DNA of 64,000 bases from Palsa-504 sp963806335 (GCA_963806335.1 CAWDXO010000006.1:310001-374000); one strand, 5' to 3'; numbered from the stretch's first letter, positions 44,905-56,262 are shown. Translations and numbers: made by a program. The notes: generated from the letters alone by a model not told the origin.

Positions 44905-45135
44905 TCAGGCGGCGAGGCGCCGGTCCGGCCGGGCCGGCTCGTCCTGGCTACTGGTGTCCTGGACGCTAGCGCCGGTGCCGGTGCCGGCGGATGGTCCGGC
45001 GGCGGCGGCACCATGACTGCGAGGCTCCCGGGCGGCGATGAAGCAGGCGATGAGCCACCCGGCTAGCAACGCGACGGGAACGACAGCCATGAGGGTCAGC
45101 TGCCACCAGGCCAGGACTATGTTCGGGTTAGACAT
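44905..45135 (-). CDS. Small single-pass membrane protein
   Basis: 76 residues. One helix (LTLMAVVPVALLAGWLIACF) with a preceding tryptophan cap and a polar, Ala/Gly-rich tail ending RPDRRLAA. ATG 45135 has AGGAAAGG upstream and overlaps the end of the CBS-BON gene by 8 bases, so it is the second gene of that operon. Function unknown. Confidence 0.7.
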   Translation of the reverse strand: MSNPNIVLAWWQLTLMAVVPVALLAGWLIACFIAAREPRSHGAAAAGPSAGTGTGASVQDTSSQDEPARPDRRLAA

Positions 45136-45784
45136 GAGATGACCTTTCCTGCGGATAGCTGAGGCGGTCGCGCACCGACACGACCCCCTCGACGTGCCAG
45201 GTCGCGGCCAGGATGTCCCGGCCCTGGCAGGCGGTCTCCGGGCGGCCTTCGAGGGTGACGATTCCGTCCTTGACCGCGACCGCGAAGCGGGCCGGCTCGG
45301 CCAGGAACTCGTTTACGATCACGTTCTGCGTGATCTCCTGCCCGATGTCCTCGTCCCGGCGGCGGTAGACGCTCAGCACGTCGGCCCGGCTGATGATCCC
45401 GACCAGGCGGCCGTTCTCGGTGGTTACCGGGAGTCGCTTCACCCTGCACTGGTACATCAGCCGCGCGGCACTGGTCACGGGCTCGCCCGGCGTGATGGTG
45501 ACCGGCGGCTGGGTCATCAGGTCGGCGGCGGTGACCGCGGCGGCCTTGGCGAACTCACCGCCCTCCGCATCGGACGGGAGCGGACCCAGGGCCGCGACGA
45601 GGGCCTCCTTGGACAGCAGATCCGCCTCGGACACGACGCCGGTCACCCGGCCGTCGTCGTCGATGACGGGGAAGGCGCTCACCCGGAATTGCGCGAGCAG
45701 GGCCGCGATGACCTTGAACGGGACGGTCTTCCTCACCGCCACGACCCGGGTGGTCATCACGTCCCCGACTGCGGTGCTTGTCAT
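45128..45784 (-). CDS. CBS-pair and BON domain protein
   Basis: 218 residues. Two CBS motifs (VGDVMTTRVVAVRKTVPFKV with VSAFPVIDDDGRVTGVVSEA; AADLMTQPPVTITPGEPVTS with VKRLPVTTENGRLVGIISRA) bind adenine nucleotides; a BON domain (about 145-210, VIVNEFLAEPARFAVAVKDG) is linked to membranes or lipids. The combination is common in actinobacterial dormancy/stress regulons. Start ATG 45784 (MTSTAVGD) matches relatives; the longer frame to 45907 is non-coding. Confidence 0.9.
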   Translation of the reverse strand: MTSTAVGDVMTTRVVAVRKTVPFKVIAALLAQFRVSAFPVIDDDGRVTGVVSEADLLSKEALVAALGPLPSDAEGGEFAKAAAVTAADLMTQPPVTITPGEPVTSAARLMYQCRVKRLPVTTENGRLVGIISRADVLSVYRRRDEDIGQEITQNVIVNEFLAEPARFAVAVKDGIVTLEGRPETACQGRDILAATWHVEGVVSVRDRLSYPQERSSHV

Positions 45785-45920
45785 GTCACCCAGCACACCG
45801 CGGCGCCGCCGCGGGGCACTACGGGCGAAGGTCCCGCGATCAGGTGACGTTGCGCCCGGGCGAGGGGGAACTGGCCGGGGCTCGCGCCACCGTCCGTTCG
45901 GCCCCATAAAGACGCCAACG

Positions 45921-45960
45921 CGTGCGGCGGGTCACCTGTGATCAGGCGGCCCGCCGCACG
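45921..45960 (-). terminator. Terminator after acetyl-CoA synthetase gene
   Basis: CGTGCGGCGGG (45921-45931) pairs with CCCGCCGCACG (45950-45960), and an inner CCTG/CAGG stem closes the loop. It lies 16 bases beyond the acs stop on the minus strand. Confidence 0.75.
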
Positions 45961-45975
45961 CGGACGGGAGCGGTC

Positions 45976-48111
45976 TTACTCCGCGCCGAAGGACTTGATC
46001 TCTGCCTCCTCGGCCTCGGTGAGCTCGCGCGGCACCTCGCCGCGAGCGTGCTTGGCGTTCTGCACCTGGTGCCGGATCTGGTCCACGATCTCCGGATTGG
46101 CCAGCGTCGTGATGTCGCCGACGTCGGCGAAGTTGGACGTCGCGGCGATGACCCGGCGCATGATCTTGCCCGATCTGGTCTTCGGCATGTCGGGCACGAT
46201 CCAGATGTTCTGCGGCCGCGCGATCTTGCCGATGTCGGTCTCGATCGCCTTCTTCACCTTGGCCTCGATCTCCGGGCTCGGCTCGATGCCGGGCTTGAGC
46301 GAGATGTACATCTCGACCGCCCGGCCGCGCACGTCGTCGATGACCGGAACGGCCGCCGCCTCGGCGACCTCCTCGACCGCCAGCGCGGACGACTCGAGTT
46401 CCTTGGTGCCGAGCCGGTGCCCGGCCACGTTGATCACGTCGTCGACCCGGCCCAAGATCCGGAAGTAGCCGTCTTCGGCCTGTACCGCGCCGTCGCCGGC
46501 GAAGTAGGGCCAGTCGTGCCAGTCCTTGCTGTCCGGGTCCTTGTTGTACTTGGCGAAGTACGTGGACACGAACCGCTCGGGCTGGCCCCAGATCGTCTCG
46601 AAGATACCGGGCCACGGGTTGCGGACGCAGATATTGCCGGCTTTGCCGCTGCCCTTCGGGATCGACTCGCCGTCCTCGTCTTTGATGTCGAAGTAGATGC
46701 CGAGGGCGGCCGGGCCGCAGCTGCCCGGCTTCATCGCGAACAGGCCGGGCAGCCCGGTGCCGATGAAGCCGCCGGTCTCGGTCTGCCAGTACGTGTCGAC
46801 GATCACCGCCTCGCCCTTGCCGACGGAGTTATAGAACCAGCGCCAGACCTCGGGTTCGATCGGCTCGCCGACCGTGGTCATGTGCTTGAAGTGGTAGTCG
46901 TACTTGGCCGGCTCGTCCGGGCCGACCTTGCGCAGCATCCGGATGGCCGTCGGCGAAGTGTGGAAGATGTTCACCCCGAGCCGCTCGGCGATCCGCCACG
47001 GACGGCCGGCGTCCGGGTAGTTGGGCGTGCCCTCGTAGATCACGCTGGTGGTGCCCAGCGACAGCGGACCGTAGACGATGTAGGAGTGGCCGGTGATCCA
47101 GCCGATGTCGGCCATGCACCAGTACGTGTCGTCCGGGTGGATGTCCTGGTAGTACTTGGACGTGCCGGCGACGTAGGACAGGTAGCCGCCGGTGGAGTGC
47201 TGGCAGCCCTTAGGGCGACCGGTGGTGCCGCTGGTGTACATCAGGAACAGCGGCGCCTCGGCCGGCATGGAGACTGGCGCGACGACCGCGCCCAGGTGGT
47301 CCACGAGGAGCTCGTCGACGAAGAAGTCCCGGCCTTCGACCATCGGGGTCTCGGATGAGTACTGACCCGGGAAACGCCGCCAGACCAGCACCTTCTCGAC
47401 CTCGGTGCCTTCCTTGCGGGCGGCCTCGACCGCCTCGTCGGCCTTGACCTTGTGGTCCTGCACGACGCCGCTGCGGTAGTAGGCGTCCATGGTGATCAGG
47501 ATCTTGCTGGTCGAGTCCGCGATGCGGTGCCCGCAGGCGGCGCCGCTGAACCCGCCGAACACCTGGGAGTGGATCGCGCCGAGCCGCGCGCAGGCCAGCA
47601 TCGTGACCGGCAGCTCGGGCACCATCGGCATGTGCAGCGTGATCCGGTCGCCGGCCTTGACGCCGGCCGCCTGCAGCACCGCCGCGAACTCGTTGACCTG
47701 CCGGTAGAGCTCCTGGTAGGTGATCACGACGTGCGAGGCGTCCTCGGGCTCCGGGACCCAGATCAGCGCCGCCTTGTTCTTGTGCTTTTCCAGGTGCCGG
47801 TCAACGCAGTTGTAGCTGGCGTTCAGCTTGCCGCCGGAAAACCAGCGCCAGAACGGCGGGTTGCTGGTGTCCAGCGTCGTGTGCCAGTACTCGTCCCAGT
47901 CCAGCAGGTCCGCGTATTCCCTGAAGCACTCGGGGAAGTTCTCTTCCGCGAACCGGTCCAGGATCGCCGGGTCGGAGGCATTGGCCTGGCCGATGAACTT
48001 GGGCGGGGGCGGGTAATAGCCCTCCTCGCGCCAGTGCACGGCGATGGTTGCCTCGGAAGACTCGGATGATTCGTTTTCCTCGGCGGCCTGCCCTTGAACT
48101 TCTTCGGCCAT
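45976..48111 (-). CDS. acs: Acetyl-CoA synthetase (AMP-forming)
   Basis: 711 residues (slightly long, with an acidic N-terminal ~25 residues). Makes acetyl-CoA from acetate, ATP and CoA. Contains PPFWRWFSGGKLNASYNCVD, AMP-binding P-loop LFLMYTSGTTGRPKGCQHST, VDTYWQTETGGFIGT, GYFRILGRVDDVINVAGHRL and the acetylatable lysine region MPKTRSGKIMRRVI. ATG 48111 follows GGAGGG. Preceded on the same strand by a STAS gene, 115 bases away, and followed by a strong terminator. Confidence 0.95.
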   Translation of the reverse strand: MAEEVQGQAAEENESSESSEATIAVHWREEGYYPPPPKFIGQANASDPAILDRFAEENFPECFREYADLLDWDEYWHTTLDTSNPPFWRWFSGGKLNASYNCVDRHLEKHKNKAALIWVPEPEDASHVVITYQELYRQVNEFAAVLQAAGVKAGDRITLHMPMVPELPVTMLACARLGAIHSQVFGGFSGAACGHRIADSTSKILITMDAYYRSGVVQDHKVKADEAVEAARKEGTEVEKVLVWRRFPGQYSSETPMVEGRDFFVDELLVDHLGAVVAPVSMPAEAPLFLMYTSGTTGRPKGCQHSTGGYLSYVAGTSKYYQDIHPDDTYWCMADIGWITGHSYIVYGPLSLGTTSVIYEGTPNYPDAGRPWRIAERLGVNIFHTSPTAIRMLRKVGPDEPAKYDYHFKHMTTVGEPIEPEVWRWFYNSVGKGEAVIVDTYWQTETGGFIGTGLPGLFAMKPGSCGPAALGIYFDIKDEDGESIPKGSGKAGNICVRNPWPGIFETIWGQPERFVSTYFAKYNKDPDSKDWHDWPYFAGDGAVQAEDGYFRILGRVDDVINVAGHRLGTKELESSALAVEEVAEAAAVPVIDDVRGRAVEMYISLKPGIEPSPEIEAKVKKAIETDIGKIARPQNIWIVPDMPKTRSGKIMRRVIAATSNFADVGDITTLANPEIVDQIRHQVQNAKHARGEVPRELTEAEEAEIKSFGAE

Positions 48112-48226
48112 TGGGAGTCCCTCCGCTTGCGATTAGTTTTAACGCCGGAAGCACTCCAAATTTAACGCTAGCGGGCAGTATCCTCCACGGTCACGACCGA
48201 CCTATCTGACAGGTTTAAGCAATTCC

Positions 48227-48814
48227 TCACGCCGAGTAGGCGTGGACCGGCGGACGCAGCTCGGGAAAGACGCCGTCCAGGCCGGTGAGCCGGATGAGCT
48301 TGACCAGCGGCGGCCGGGCCGAGGTCAGCCTGAGCTGGCGGCCCGCCTGCCGGGCGTGCCGCGCGATCCGGGCCAGTACCCCCAGGCCCGAGGCATCGCA
48401 GAAGGTCAGGCCGGAGAGGTCCACGGTGACCGGCGCAGGCCGGCCGTCGATGACCTCGCTGATGTAGGAGTAGGCCTGTTCCGCGGTGGCGATGTCGAGT
48501 TCGCCGGTCATCTGGATGACCTGGTACCCGTCCACGCCGGTCTGGCAGGAAAGCTCGAGCTGCTGATCCGGCTCAGGCTGGGCCGGCTTGGGCTGCGCCA
48601 TCTCAGGCTGGGCCGGCTTGGGCTGCGCCGTCTCAGGCTGGGCCGGTTTGGGCTGGGGCGCCTGCTTCGGCACGGCCCCCAGCGGAACAGGCTCAAGCGG
48701 AAGGTGCTCTGTGGTTATCACTGCTCCATCACTTCCCCGTTTGGCTTCCCCGTTTGACGCTGCCGCGCCGACGCGCACGCGGTTCAGCGGACGAATGATC
48801 ACGTACCTCTCCAA
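48227..48814 (-). CDS. STAS-domain anti-sigma factor antagonist with repeat linker
   Basis: Up to 195 residues. C-terminal STAS domain (about 90-190) with phospho-acceptor Ser in LSGLTFCDASGLGVLARIA. The middle is a Pro/Gln/Lys linker of ten-residue repeats (AQPKPAQPE, three copies). The start is unsure: TTG 48814, GTG 48802 (close GAGAGG) or GTG 48718 are in frame. It could be dephosphorylated by the PP2C enzymes of the stressosome block, which is inference. Confidence 0.85.
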   Translation of the reverse strand: MERYVIIRPLNRVRVGAAASNGEAKRGSDGAVITTEHLPLEPVPLGAVPKQAPQPKPAQPETAQPKPAQPEMAQPKPAQPEPDQQLELSCQTGVDGYQVIQMTGELDIATAEQAYSYISEVIDGRPAPVTVDLSGLTFCDASGLGVLARIARHARQAGRQLRLTSARPPLVKLIRLTGLDGVFPELRPPVHAYSA

Positions 48815-49223
48815 CCCGTTGTCCCTTCAACGTCGGCGGCCCGACATACCTTCCTCGCGCCACCGAACCGGGGACAGCCCCCCAGGGCCCCGTACACTGG
48901 GGTTATGGTCCTGATTCTGGCAGCAAGCCCGCTACCAGTGCAAATAATTAGAACCCCGAAGTCTGGGGCCATACCGGGATTCTGCTGAGTAAAACGTATG
49001 ACTGGCGGCTCAGGTTCAACGTCTGTCACCGGATTCTCAGGTCCGGGGCCGCCCGCCAGCGGCGCGACGATCGACGGCCCCGTCGGCGAGTTCCGCGCGC
49101 TGGCGGGCTGCCCGCCGAGCCAGTGGCTGGCCGAGGAGTTCCGAAACGTCCAAGCCGGGGCCTGGGCAGGCGAGGAAGCCTTAAACCGGAAGCGCGGGAA
49201 ACGCACAGGGAAAGGTGACCGCC
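48815..49223. other. 400-base intergenic region
   Basis: A GC-rich plus-strand frame from 48998 (with segment GEFRALAGCPPSQWLAEEFR) runs into the VOC gene out of frame and may be a gene remnant. No confident feature otherwise. It holds the promoters of the STAS gene (minus) and the VOC gene (plus). Confidence 0.45.
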
Positions 49224-49640
49224 ATGACGACGCCAGCTACGCCCGCACCCCAGGTCTGGCCCAGCCTGAGGGCCCGCGACGCCCGGGGGCTGATCCGGTT
49301 CCTGGTCGACGCGTTCGGTTTCGAGGAGACCGTGGTGTACGGGGACGGGGACCGGGTCGACCACGCCCAGCTCTCCTGGCCGCCGGGCGGCGGGATCATG
49401 CTCGGCTCGGCCCGCGAGGACGACCCCAGCCAGGCGGGCGCGCCGCACCCGGGCGCGTTCGGCGCCTACGTCGTCACCGACGAGCCGGACGCCGTGTACC
49501 ACCGGGCTAAGGCGGCCGGGGCCGAGATCATCCGCGCGCCGCACGACACCGACTACGGCTCGCGCGATTTCGCCGCCCGTGACCCAGAGGGGAACCGCTG
49601 GTCGTTCGGCACCTACCGGGGGGAGCCGCGCAAGGGCTGA
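49224..49640 (+). CDS. VOC (glyoxalase/bleomycin-resistance fold) protein
   Basis: 138 residues, one vicinal-oxygen-chelate domain in two beta-alpha-beta modules: SLRARDARGLIRFLVDAFGF and SRDFAARDPEGNRWSFGTYR. His and Glu metal ligands are only partly obvious, so enzymatic activity is uncertain. ATG 49224 has AAAGG upstream; GTG 49215 is an alternative. Followed 27 bases later by a zinc alcohol dehydrogenase. Confidence 0.88.
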   Translation: MTTPATPAPQVWPSLRARDARGLIRFLVDAFGFEETVVYGDGDRVDHAQLSWPPGGGIMLGSAREDDPSQAGAPHPGAFGAYVVTDEPDAVYHRAKAAGAEIIRAPHDTDYGSRDFAARDPEGNRWSFGTYRGEPRKG

Positions 49641-49667
49641 CACCGGTAGCGGGGGTACCGTGCGGGT

Positions 49668-50675
49668 ATGCGCGCGTGGCATGTTGAGACGCCAGGACCG
49701 GTCAGCGGGCACCCGCTGCGCCTGCACCACGACGACGAGATACCGCGGCCGGGACCAGGCGAGCTGCTGCTCAAGGTCCTGGCCTGCGGCGTCTGCCGCA
49801 CCGACCTGCACGTGACCGAAGGTGACCTGCCGCCCCACCGGCGGGGCGTGACACCCGGCCACGAAGTGGTCAGCGAGGTCGTAGAACTAGGCGAGGGAGC
49901 CGAAGGGCAGGGCTTCGAACCGGGCGACCGGGCCGGCGCGGCCTGGCTGCGCTGGACCGATGGGACGTGTAAGTACTGCCAGCGCGGCGCGGAGAACCTG
50001 TGCCCGAACTCGCGGTACACCGGCTGGGACGCCGACGGCGGATACGCCGAGTACCTGACGGTGCCCGCCGCGTACGCGCACCACCTGCCGCCGGGCTACG
50101 ACGACGCCGAGCTGGCCCCGCTGCTGTGCGCGGGCATCATCGGATACCGCGCGCTGAAGCGGGCCGAACTACCGCCGGGCGGGCGGCTGGGCCTGTACGG
50201 CTTCGGCGGCAGCGCCCACCTCGCCGCCCAGGTCGCCCTGGCCCGCGGCGCCACCGTGCACGTGCTGACCCGCGGCGAGCAGGCGCGGCAGCTGGCGCTC
50301 GAGCTCGGCGCCGCCTCGGCGGGGGAGGCGGACGGCATGCCGCCCGAGCCGCTCGACGCCGCGATCTTGTTCGCGCCCGTCGGCGAGCTCGTGCTTCCGG
50401 CCCTGGCCGCGCTGGACCGGGGCGGCACCCTGGCCGTCGCGGGCATCTACCTGTCCGACATCCCGCCGCTCAATTACGACAAGCACCTTTTCCAGGAGCG
50501 TCAGCTCCGCAGCGTCACCTCCAACACCCGCGCGGACGCCCGGGAGTTCCTCGGCATCGCGGCCGAGCAGCACCTGGCCGTCACCGTCCACCCGTACCCA
50601 CTGGACGCCGCTGACCAGGCGCTACGGGACCTGAAGGCGGGCCGCTTCGACGGCGCCGCCGTCCTGATCCCGTAG
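49668..50675 (+). CDS. Zinc-dependent alcohol dehydrogenase with altered structural zinc site
   Basis: 335 residues of the medium-chain AdhA/ADH-VI type. Catalytic zinc: C40 (ACGVCRTDLHVTEGDLPPHR) and H65-E66 (TPGHEVV). NAD motif GRLGLYGFGGSAHLAAQVAL. In the structural-zinc loop, the four-cysteine pattern is D98-G-T-C101-K-Y-C104 and C112, so Asp replaces the first cysteine; relatives with this lobe may still bind zinc through Asp. Oxidises primary alcohols. ATG 49668. Confidence 0.9.
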   Translation: MRAWHVETPGPVSGHPLRLHHDDEIPRPGPGELLLKVLACGVCRTDLHVTEGDLPPHRRGVTPGHEVVSEVVELGEGAEGQGFEPGDRAGAAWLRWTDGTCKYCQRGAENLCPNSRYTGWDADGGYAEYLTVPAAYAHHLPPGYDDAELAPLLCAGIIGYRALKRAELPPGGRLGLYGFGGSAHLAAQVALARGATVHVLTRGEQARQLALELGAASAGEADGMPPEPLDAAILFAPVGELVLPALAALDRGGTLAVAGIYLSDIPPLNYDKHLFQERQLRSVTSNTRADAREFLGIAAEQHLAVTVHPYPLDAADQALRDLKAGRFDGAAVLIP

Positions 50676-50925
50676 ACCAGGGCCGCTGACCAGGGGCCGG
50701 CCGGGGACAACTACTGGCGCGGCCGGCCCGTCATGAGCGTGATCGTGGATACGGCGTGATCGTGGACACCGGGAGCTCCCGGGCGCCGGAGCCGGCAGCT
50801 GAGCCGGGCACCTGAGCCGGGCGGCCCCGGCGGTTGTCAGGCCGGTGTGAGCTTTCGGCGAACTGCCCGCGCTGCTGATCATCGCAGTCCGGACGGAAGG
50901 GCATACTGGGCTTCAAGGAGCTGCC

Positions 50926-52911
<1,986 letters not shown>

Positions 52912-52985
52912 TTGGCCTAACGAACGCCGGTGACAGCCCATGGTTAGTGCGTGCCCAGCCGGGCGGGACGGGTAGTCTCGCCGTT

Positions 52986-53948
52986 ATGGCGATCGCGATG
53001 CCTACCTACATTCCCAGCCCGTCGGTCAGCAGCTTTCACGTCGGCCCGCTGGATATCCACTTCTACGCGCTGATGTACCTGGTCGGCATAGCCGCCGCGA
53101 TCATCATCACGCGGCGGCGGTGGGCCGCGGTCGGCGGCGACCCCGACCTGGTGGGCGATATCGCGCTGTGGGGCGTCCCAGCCGGGATCATCGGCGGCCG
53201 GATCTACTTCGACATCACCACGCCGATGGACATCCCGCACGTGTGGTACGGGGTATTCGCGGTCTGGACGGGCGGCCTCGGCATCTGGGGCGGCATCTTC
53301 CTCGCCGCCCTGGTGAGCATCTGGCGGCTGCGCAAGCACGGGGTGAACCCGGCGCTGTTCATGGACGCGGTCGCGCCGGGGCTGCTGGTGGCGCAGGGGA
53401 TCGGGCGGATCGGGAACTACTTCAACAAGGAGCTTTTCGGCCGGCCGACGACGCTGCCCTGGGGTCTGGAGATCCCGTATTCCTACCGCGTCTCCGGCGG
53501 GATCCCGGCCCAGTACCTGCACTTCAGCACCTTCCAGCCGACCTTTCTTTACGAGCTGATCTTCGACTTCGCCTGGGCGGGCGTGCTGGTCTGGCTCGGG
53601 CATCACCGCCACATCAAGCCGCCCGGCCTGTTCGCCTTGTACGTCTTCGGTTATTCCGCGTACCGGATCTTCGAGGAGTCGCTCCGGGTCGATTCCTCGG
53701 TGTACATCTTCGGCCTGCGGCTCAACCTCTACATCGCCGCCGCGCTGGCGGTGATCGGCGCCATCTGGTTCTACCGCAGCCAGCGCCGGCCGGAGCCCGC
53801 CGAGGCCGAGCCGGCGCCGGGCGGCGTCGAGGCCGGCGCCGGGGCCAGCGGCACCGGGGACGCCCCCGCCCAGCCCGAACTCGCCGAGCCAGCCGCGGCC
53901 GAGCGCGAAACTCAGGAATCGCGCGACTCCGAGCCGACCACGCCCTGA
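52986..53948 (+). CDS. lgt: Prolipoprotein diacylglyceryl transferase
   Basis: 320 residues. Attaches diacylglycerol to the lipobox cysteine of prelipoproteins in the inner membrane. Seven membrane segments; YALMYLVGIAAAIIITRRRW, GGLGIWGGIFLAALVSIWRL, the family signature GIGRIGNYFNKELFGRP, YRVSGGIPAQYLHFSTFQPT and YSAYRIFEESLRVDSS are all typical. A 50-residue acidic/Pro tail is non-conserved. ATG 52986 begins the conserved part; the longer frame from 52947 adds little. The next gene encodes a lipoprotein, a likely substrate. Confidence 0.92.
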   Translation: MAIAMPTYIPSPSVSSFHVGPLDIHFYALMYLVGIAAAIIITRRRWAAVGGDPDLVGDIALWGVPAGIIGGRIYFDITTPMDIPHVWYGVFAVWTGGLGIWGGIFLAALVSIWRLRKHGVNPALFMDAVAPGLLVAQGIGRIGNYFNKELFGRPTTLPWGLEIPYSYRVSGGIPAQYLHFSTFQPTFLYELIFDFAWAGVLVWLGHHRHIKPPGLFALYVFGYSAYRIFEESLRVDSSVYIFGLRLNLYIAAALAVIGAIWFYRSQRRPEPAEAEPAPGGVEAGAGASGTGDAPAQPELAEPAAAERETQESRDSEPTTP

Positions 53949-54074
53949 CCGTGGGGGCGGCTGATTCCCCCTGGCGCTAATGGCGCCCGGTCACAGGAAT
54001 CGATGACGAGGGGCTCACGCAACCCACATGCTGGGGACAACGCGTTCCCATCGCCGGTTCTTATGGTCGGCATC

Positions 54075-55682
54075 ATGCGACGGCAAAAGTTCTCCCGTTC
54101 CGCCAAGTGGGCCGCGGTGCCCGCCAGCCTGCTGGCGGTCAGCTTGCTGGCGGCGTGCACGTCCCCGGCCGGATCCTCCTCTTCCTCCCCCTCCTCAAGC
54201 GGCCCCTCCCCGACCGGCGGGGTCGAGCGGGTGAGCGGCGGCCCGAGCGGGACCTACCTCGTCTCGGCCGGCATTCACAAGGTCAAGCACGTGATCATCG
54301 TGATGCAGGAGAACCGCTCGTTCGACAGCTACTTCGGCACCTACCCCGGAGCGGACGGGATCCCGATGAGCAACGGGACCCCGACCGCGTGCGTGCCGAA
54401 CCCCGCGGGCGGCTGCACCCGGCCGTATCACGACACCGCGGACGTAAACGGGGGAGGTCCGCACGGCGAGGCAAGCGCCGTCGCGGACGTGGACGGCGGC
54501 AAGATGGACGGGTTCATCAGGCAACGCGACGCGGCCAAGTCCACCTGCACCAGCCCCGACGACCCCGCGTGCAACCTCGGCCAGACGCCGGACGTGATGG
54601 GCTACCACACCGCCGCGGAGATCCCCGACTACTGGACTTACGCCCAGGATTTCGTCCTCCAGGATCACATGTTCGAGCCGGTCAAGTCGTGGTCCCTGCC
54701 CGACCACCTGTACCTGGTCTCGGCCTGGTCCGCCAAGTGCAAGAACCAGTCCCCGATGAGCTGCGTCAACAACATCGTCGGCCCGTACGGCGTCGCGAAG
54801 ATGGACCAGGCGGTGAACGCCGAGGTCACCCAGGGGACCACCGCCATCGACCTGGCCTGGACCGACATCACCTGGCTGCTGTTCGCCCACCACGTCAGCT
54901 GGGCCTACTACGTACAGGCCGGCGTCCAGCCCGACTGCGACAACGACAACGCCGAGACCTGCGCCCCGGTCCCGCAGAGCGCCAAGACCCCGGGGATCTG
55001 GAACCCGTTGCCGCTGTTCGGCGACGTCAAGGCCGACCACCAGCTCAACGACATCAAGGACCTGAGCTCGTACTACGCCTCGGCCAAGGCCGGTACCCTG
55101 CCCTCGGTCAGCTGGGTCACGCCGTCCGGACCCGACAGCGAGCATCCGCCGGCCAGCGTGCACCAGGGTCAGGCCTACGTCACCTCGGTCATCAACGCCG
55201 CCATGAAGAGCCCGGACTGGGACTCGACCGCTATCTTCCTGGCCTGGGACGACTGGGGCGGCTTCTACGACCACGTGGCGCCGCCCGCGGTGGACCAGAA
55301 CGGCTACGGCTTGCGCGTCCCCGGGCTGGTGATCTCGCCCTACGCCAAGCGCGGCTACATCGACCACCAGACGCTCAGCAGCGACGCCTACCTGAAGTTC
55401 ATCGAGGATGACTTCCTCGGCGGCGCCCGCCTCAACCCGGCGACCGACGGCCGCCCGGACCCGCGTCCCGACGTCCGGGAGAACGAGACCATCCTCGGGA
55501 ACCTCGACCAGGACTTCGACTTCAGCCAGGCCCCGCGGCCGCCGGTCCTGCTGCCGACGAACCCGCCGACGGACTCGCCGGCCGTCCCCGCCTACTTCCT
55601 CGGCCAGCCGGCCTGCGTCGGCTGCACCACCCCGCCCCCGGCCTACCCGGCGACGCGGAAGGCCAGGAAAACCGCCGCCTAG
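54075..55682 (+). CDS. Secreted lipoprotein phosphoesterase (phospholipase C-like)
   Basis: 535 residues. Signal peptide with lipobox (SLLAVSLLAACTS, Cys lipidated), Ser-rich linker, then the alkaline-phosphatase-like PlcC/acid-phosphatase fold: HVIIVMQENRSFDSYFGTYP (catalytic region), FEPVKSWSLPDHLYLVSAWS, WVTPSGPDSEHPPASVHQG and FLAWDDWGGFYDHVAPPAVD. Such enzymes hydrolyse phosphodiesters such as phosphatidylcholine outside the membrane. ATG 54075 precedes the basic RRQKFSRSAK; ATG 54063 is possible. Placed just after lgt. Confidence 0.9.
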   Translation: MRRQKFSRSAKWAAVPASLLAVSLLAACTSPAGSSSSSPSSSGPSPTGGVERVSGGPSGTYLVSAGIHKVKHVIIVMQENRSFDSYFGTYPGADGIPMSNGTPTACVPNPAGGCTRPYHDTADVNGGGPHGEASAVADVDGGKMDGFIRQRDAAKSTCTSPDDPACNLGQTPDVMGYHTAAEIPDYWTYAQDFVLQDHMFEPVKSWSLPDHLYLVSAWSAKCKNQSPMSCVNNIVGPYGVAKMDQAVNAEVTQGTTAIDLAWTDITWLLFAHHVSWAYYVQAGVQPDCDNDNAETCAPVPQSAKTPGIWNPLPLFGDVKADHQLNDIKDLSSYYASAKAGTLPSVSWVTPSGPDSEHPPASVHQGQAYVTSVINAAMKSPDWDSTAIFLAWDDWGGFYDHVAPPAVDQNGYGLRVPGLVISPYAKRGYIDHQTLSSDAYLKFIEDDFLGGARLNPATDGRPDPRPDVRENETILGNLDQDFDFSQAPRPPVLLPTNPPTDSPAVPAYFLGQPACVGCTTPPPAYPATRKARKTAA

Positions 55683-55690
55683 CCGCGGCC

Positions 55691-55775
55691 GAGGTCCCCA
55701 TGCCTCCACCCTTACGGTTTGGGCGACCAGGACGAGGTCCCCGATGCCGTCCAGCCCGTTACGGTTTGGGCGACC
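55691..55775. repeat. Imperfect tandem duplication of the YbaK gene end
   Basis: GAGGTCCCC occurs at 55691 and 55734, and TTACGGTTTGGGCGACC at 55712 and 55759. The second copy includes the stop and last codons (SPKP) of the YbaK gene, so the gene's 3' end was duplicated downstream. Confidence 0.7.
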
Positions 55776-56262
55776 CGCGGGAGCCGATGCTCGCGACCGT
55801 CGCCTCGGTGGCGCGGACCAGGTCGGCGGGGGCGAGCTCGATCTCGAGCCCGCGCCGCCCGCCGCTGCAGAACACGGTAGCGAAGTCCATCGCGGCGGCG
55901 TCGATGACCAGGGGCAGGCGCTTGCGCTGGCCGACCGGGGAGATGCCGCCCGCCACGTACCCGGTAGCCCGCTCGGCCGCGGTCACCTCGGCCAGCACGG
56001 CCTTCTTGCCGCCGCACGTCCCGGCCAGCGCCTTGAGGTCGAGCTGGCCTTCCACCGGGACTACCCCCACCACCAGCGCGCCGTCCACCTCGGCGACCAG
56101 CGTCTTGAACACGCGCTCCGGCGGCACGCCGAGCGCCTGGCTTGCCTCCAGGCCGTAGGACTCGTGCCTGCGGTCATGGACGTACTCATGCCGGGTGAAC
56201 GAGATACCGGCGCGCTCAAGCGCGATCGTCGCCGTGGTGCCGCGTCCTGCCACGACCGGCAC
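55759..56262 (-). CDS. YbaK/EbsC-type aminoacyl-tRNA deacylase
   Basis: 167 residues. Hydrolyses mischarged Cys-tRNA(Pro) or similar errors. Family pieces: TATIALERAGISFTRHEYVH, GLEASQALGVPPERVFKTLV, KKAVLAEVTAAERATGYVAG, GGISPVGQRKRLPLVIDAAA and VFCSGGRRGLEIELAPADLV. GTG 56262 (MPVVAGRGTTATIALE) gives the usual N-terminus; the earlier in-frame ATGs would add a non-conserved 35 residues. The basic catalytic Lys of the family is at FKTLVAEVDG. Confidence 0.9.
   Translation of the reverse strand: MPVVAGRGTTATIALERAGISFTRHEYVHDRRHESYGLEASQALGVPPERVFKTLVAEVDGALVVGVVPVEGQLDLKALAGTCGGKKAVLAEVTAAERATGYVAGGISPVGQRKRLPLVIDAAAMDFATVFCSGGRRGLEIELAPADLVRATEATVASIGSRGSPKP

Noticed and set aside
48998..49510. 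170-aa plus frame before and across the VOC gene
   Set aside because: It overlaps the VOC gene by about 290 bases in another frame and becomes low-complexity; at best its first 65 codons are a remnant.
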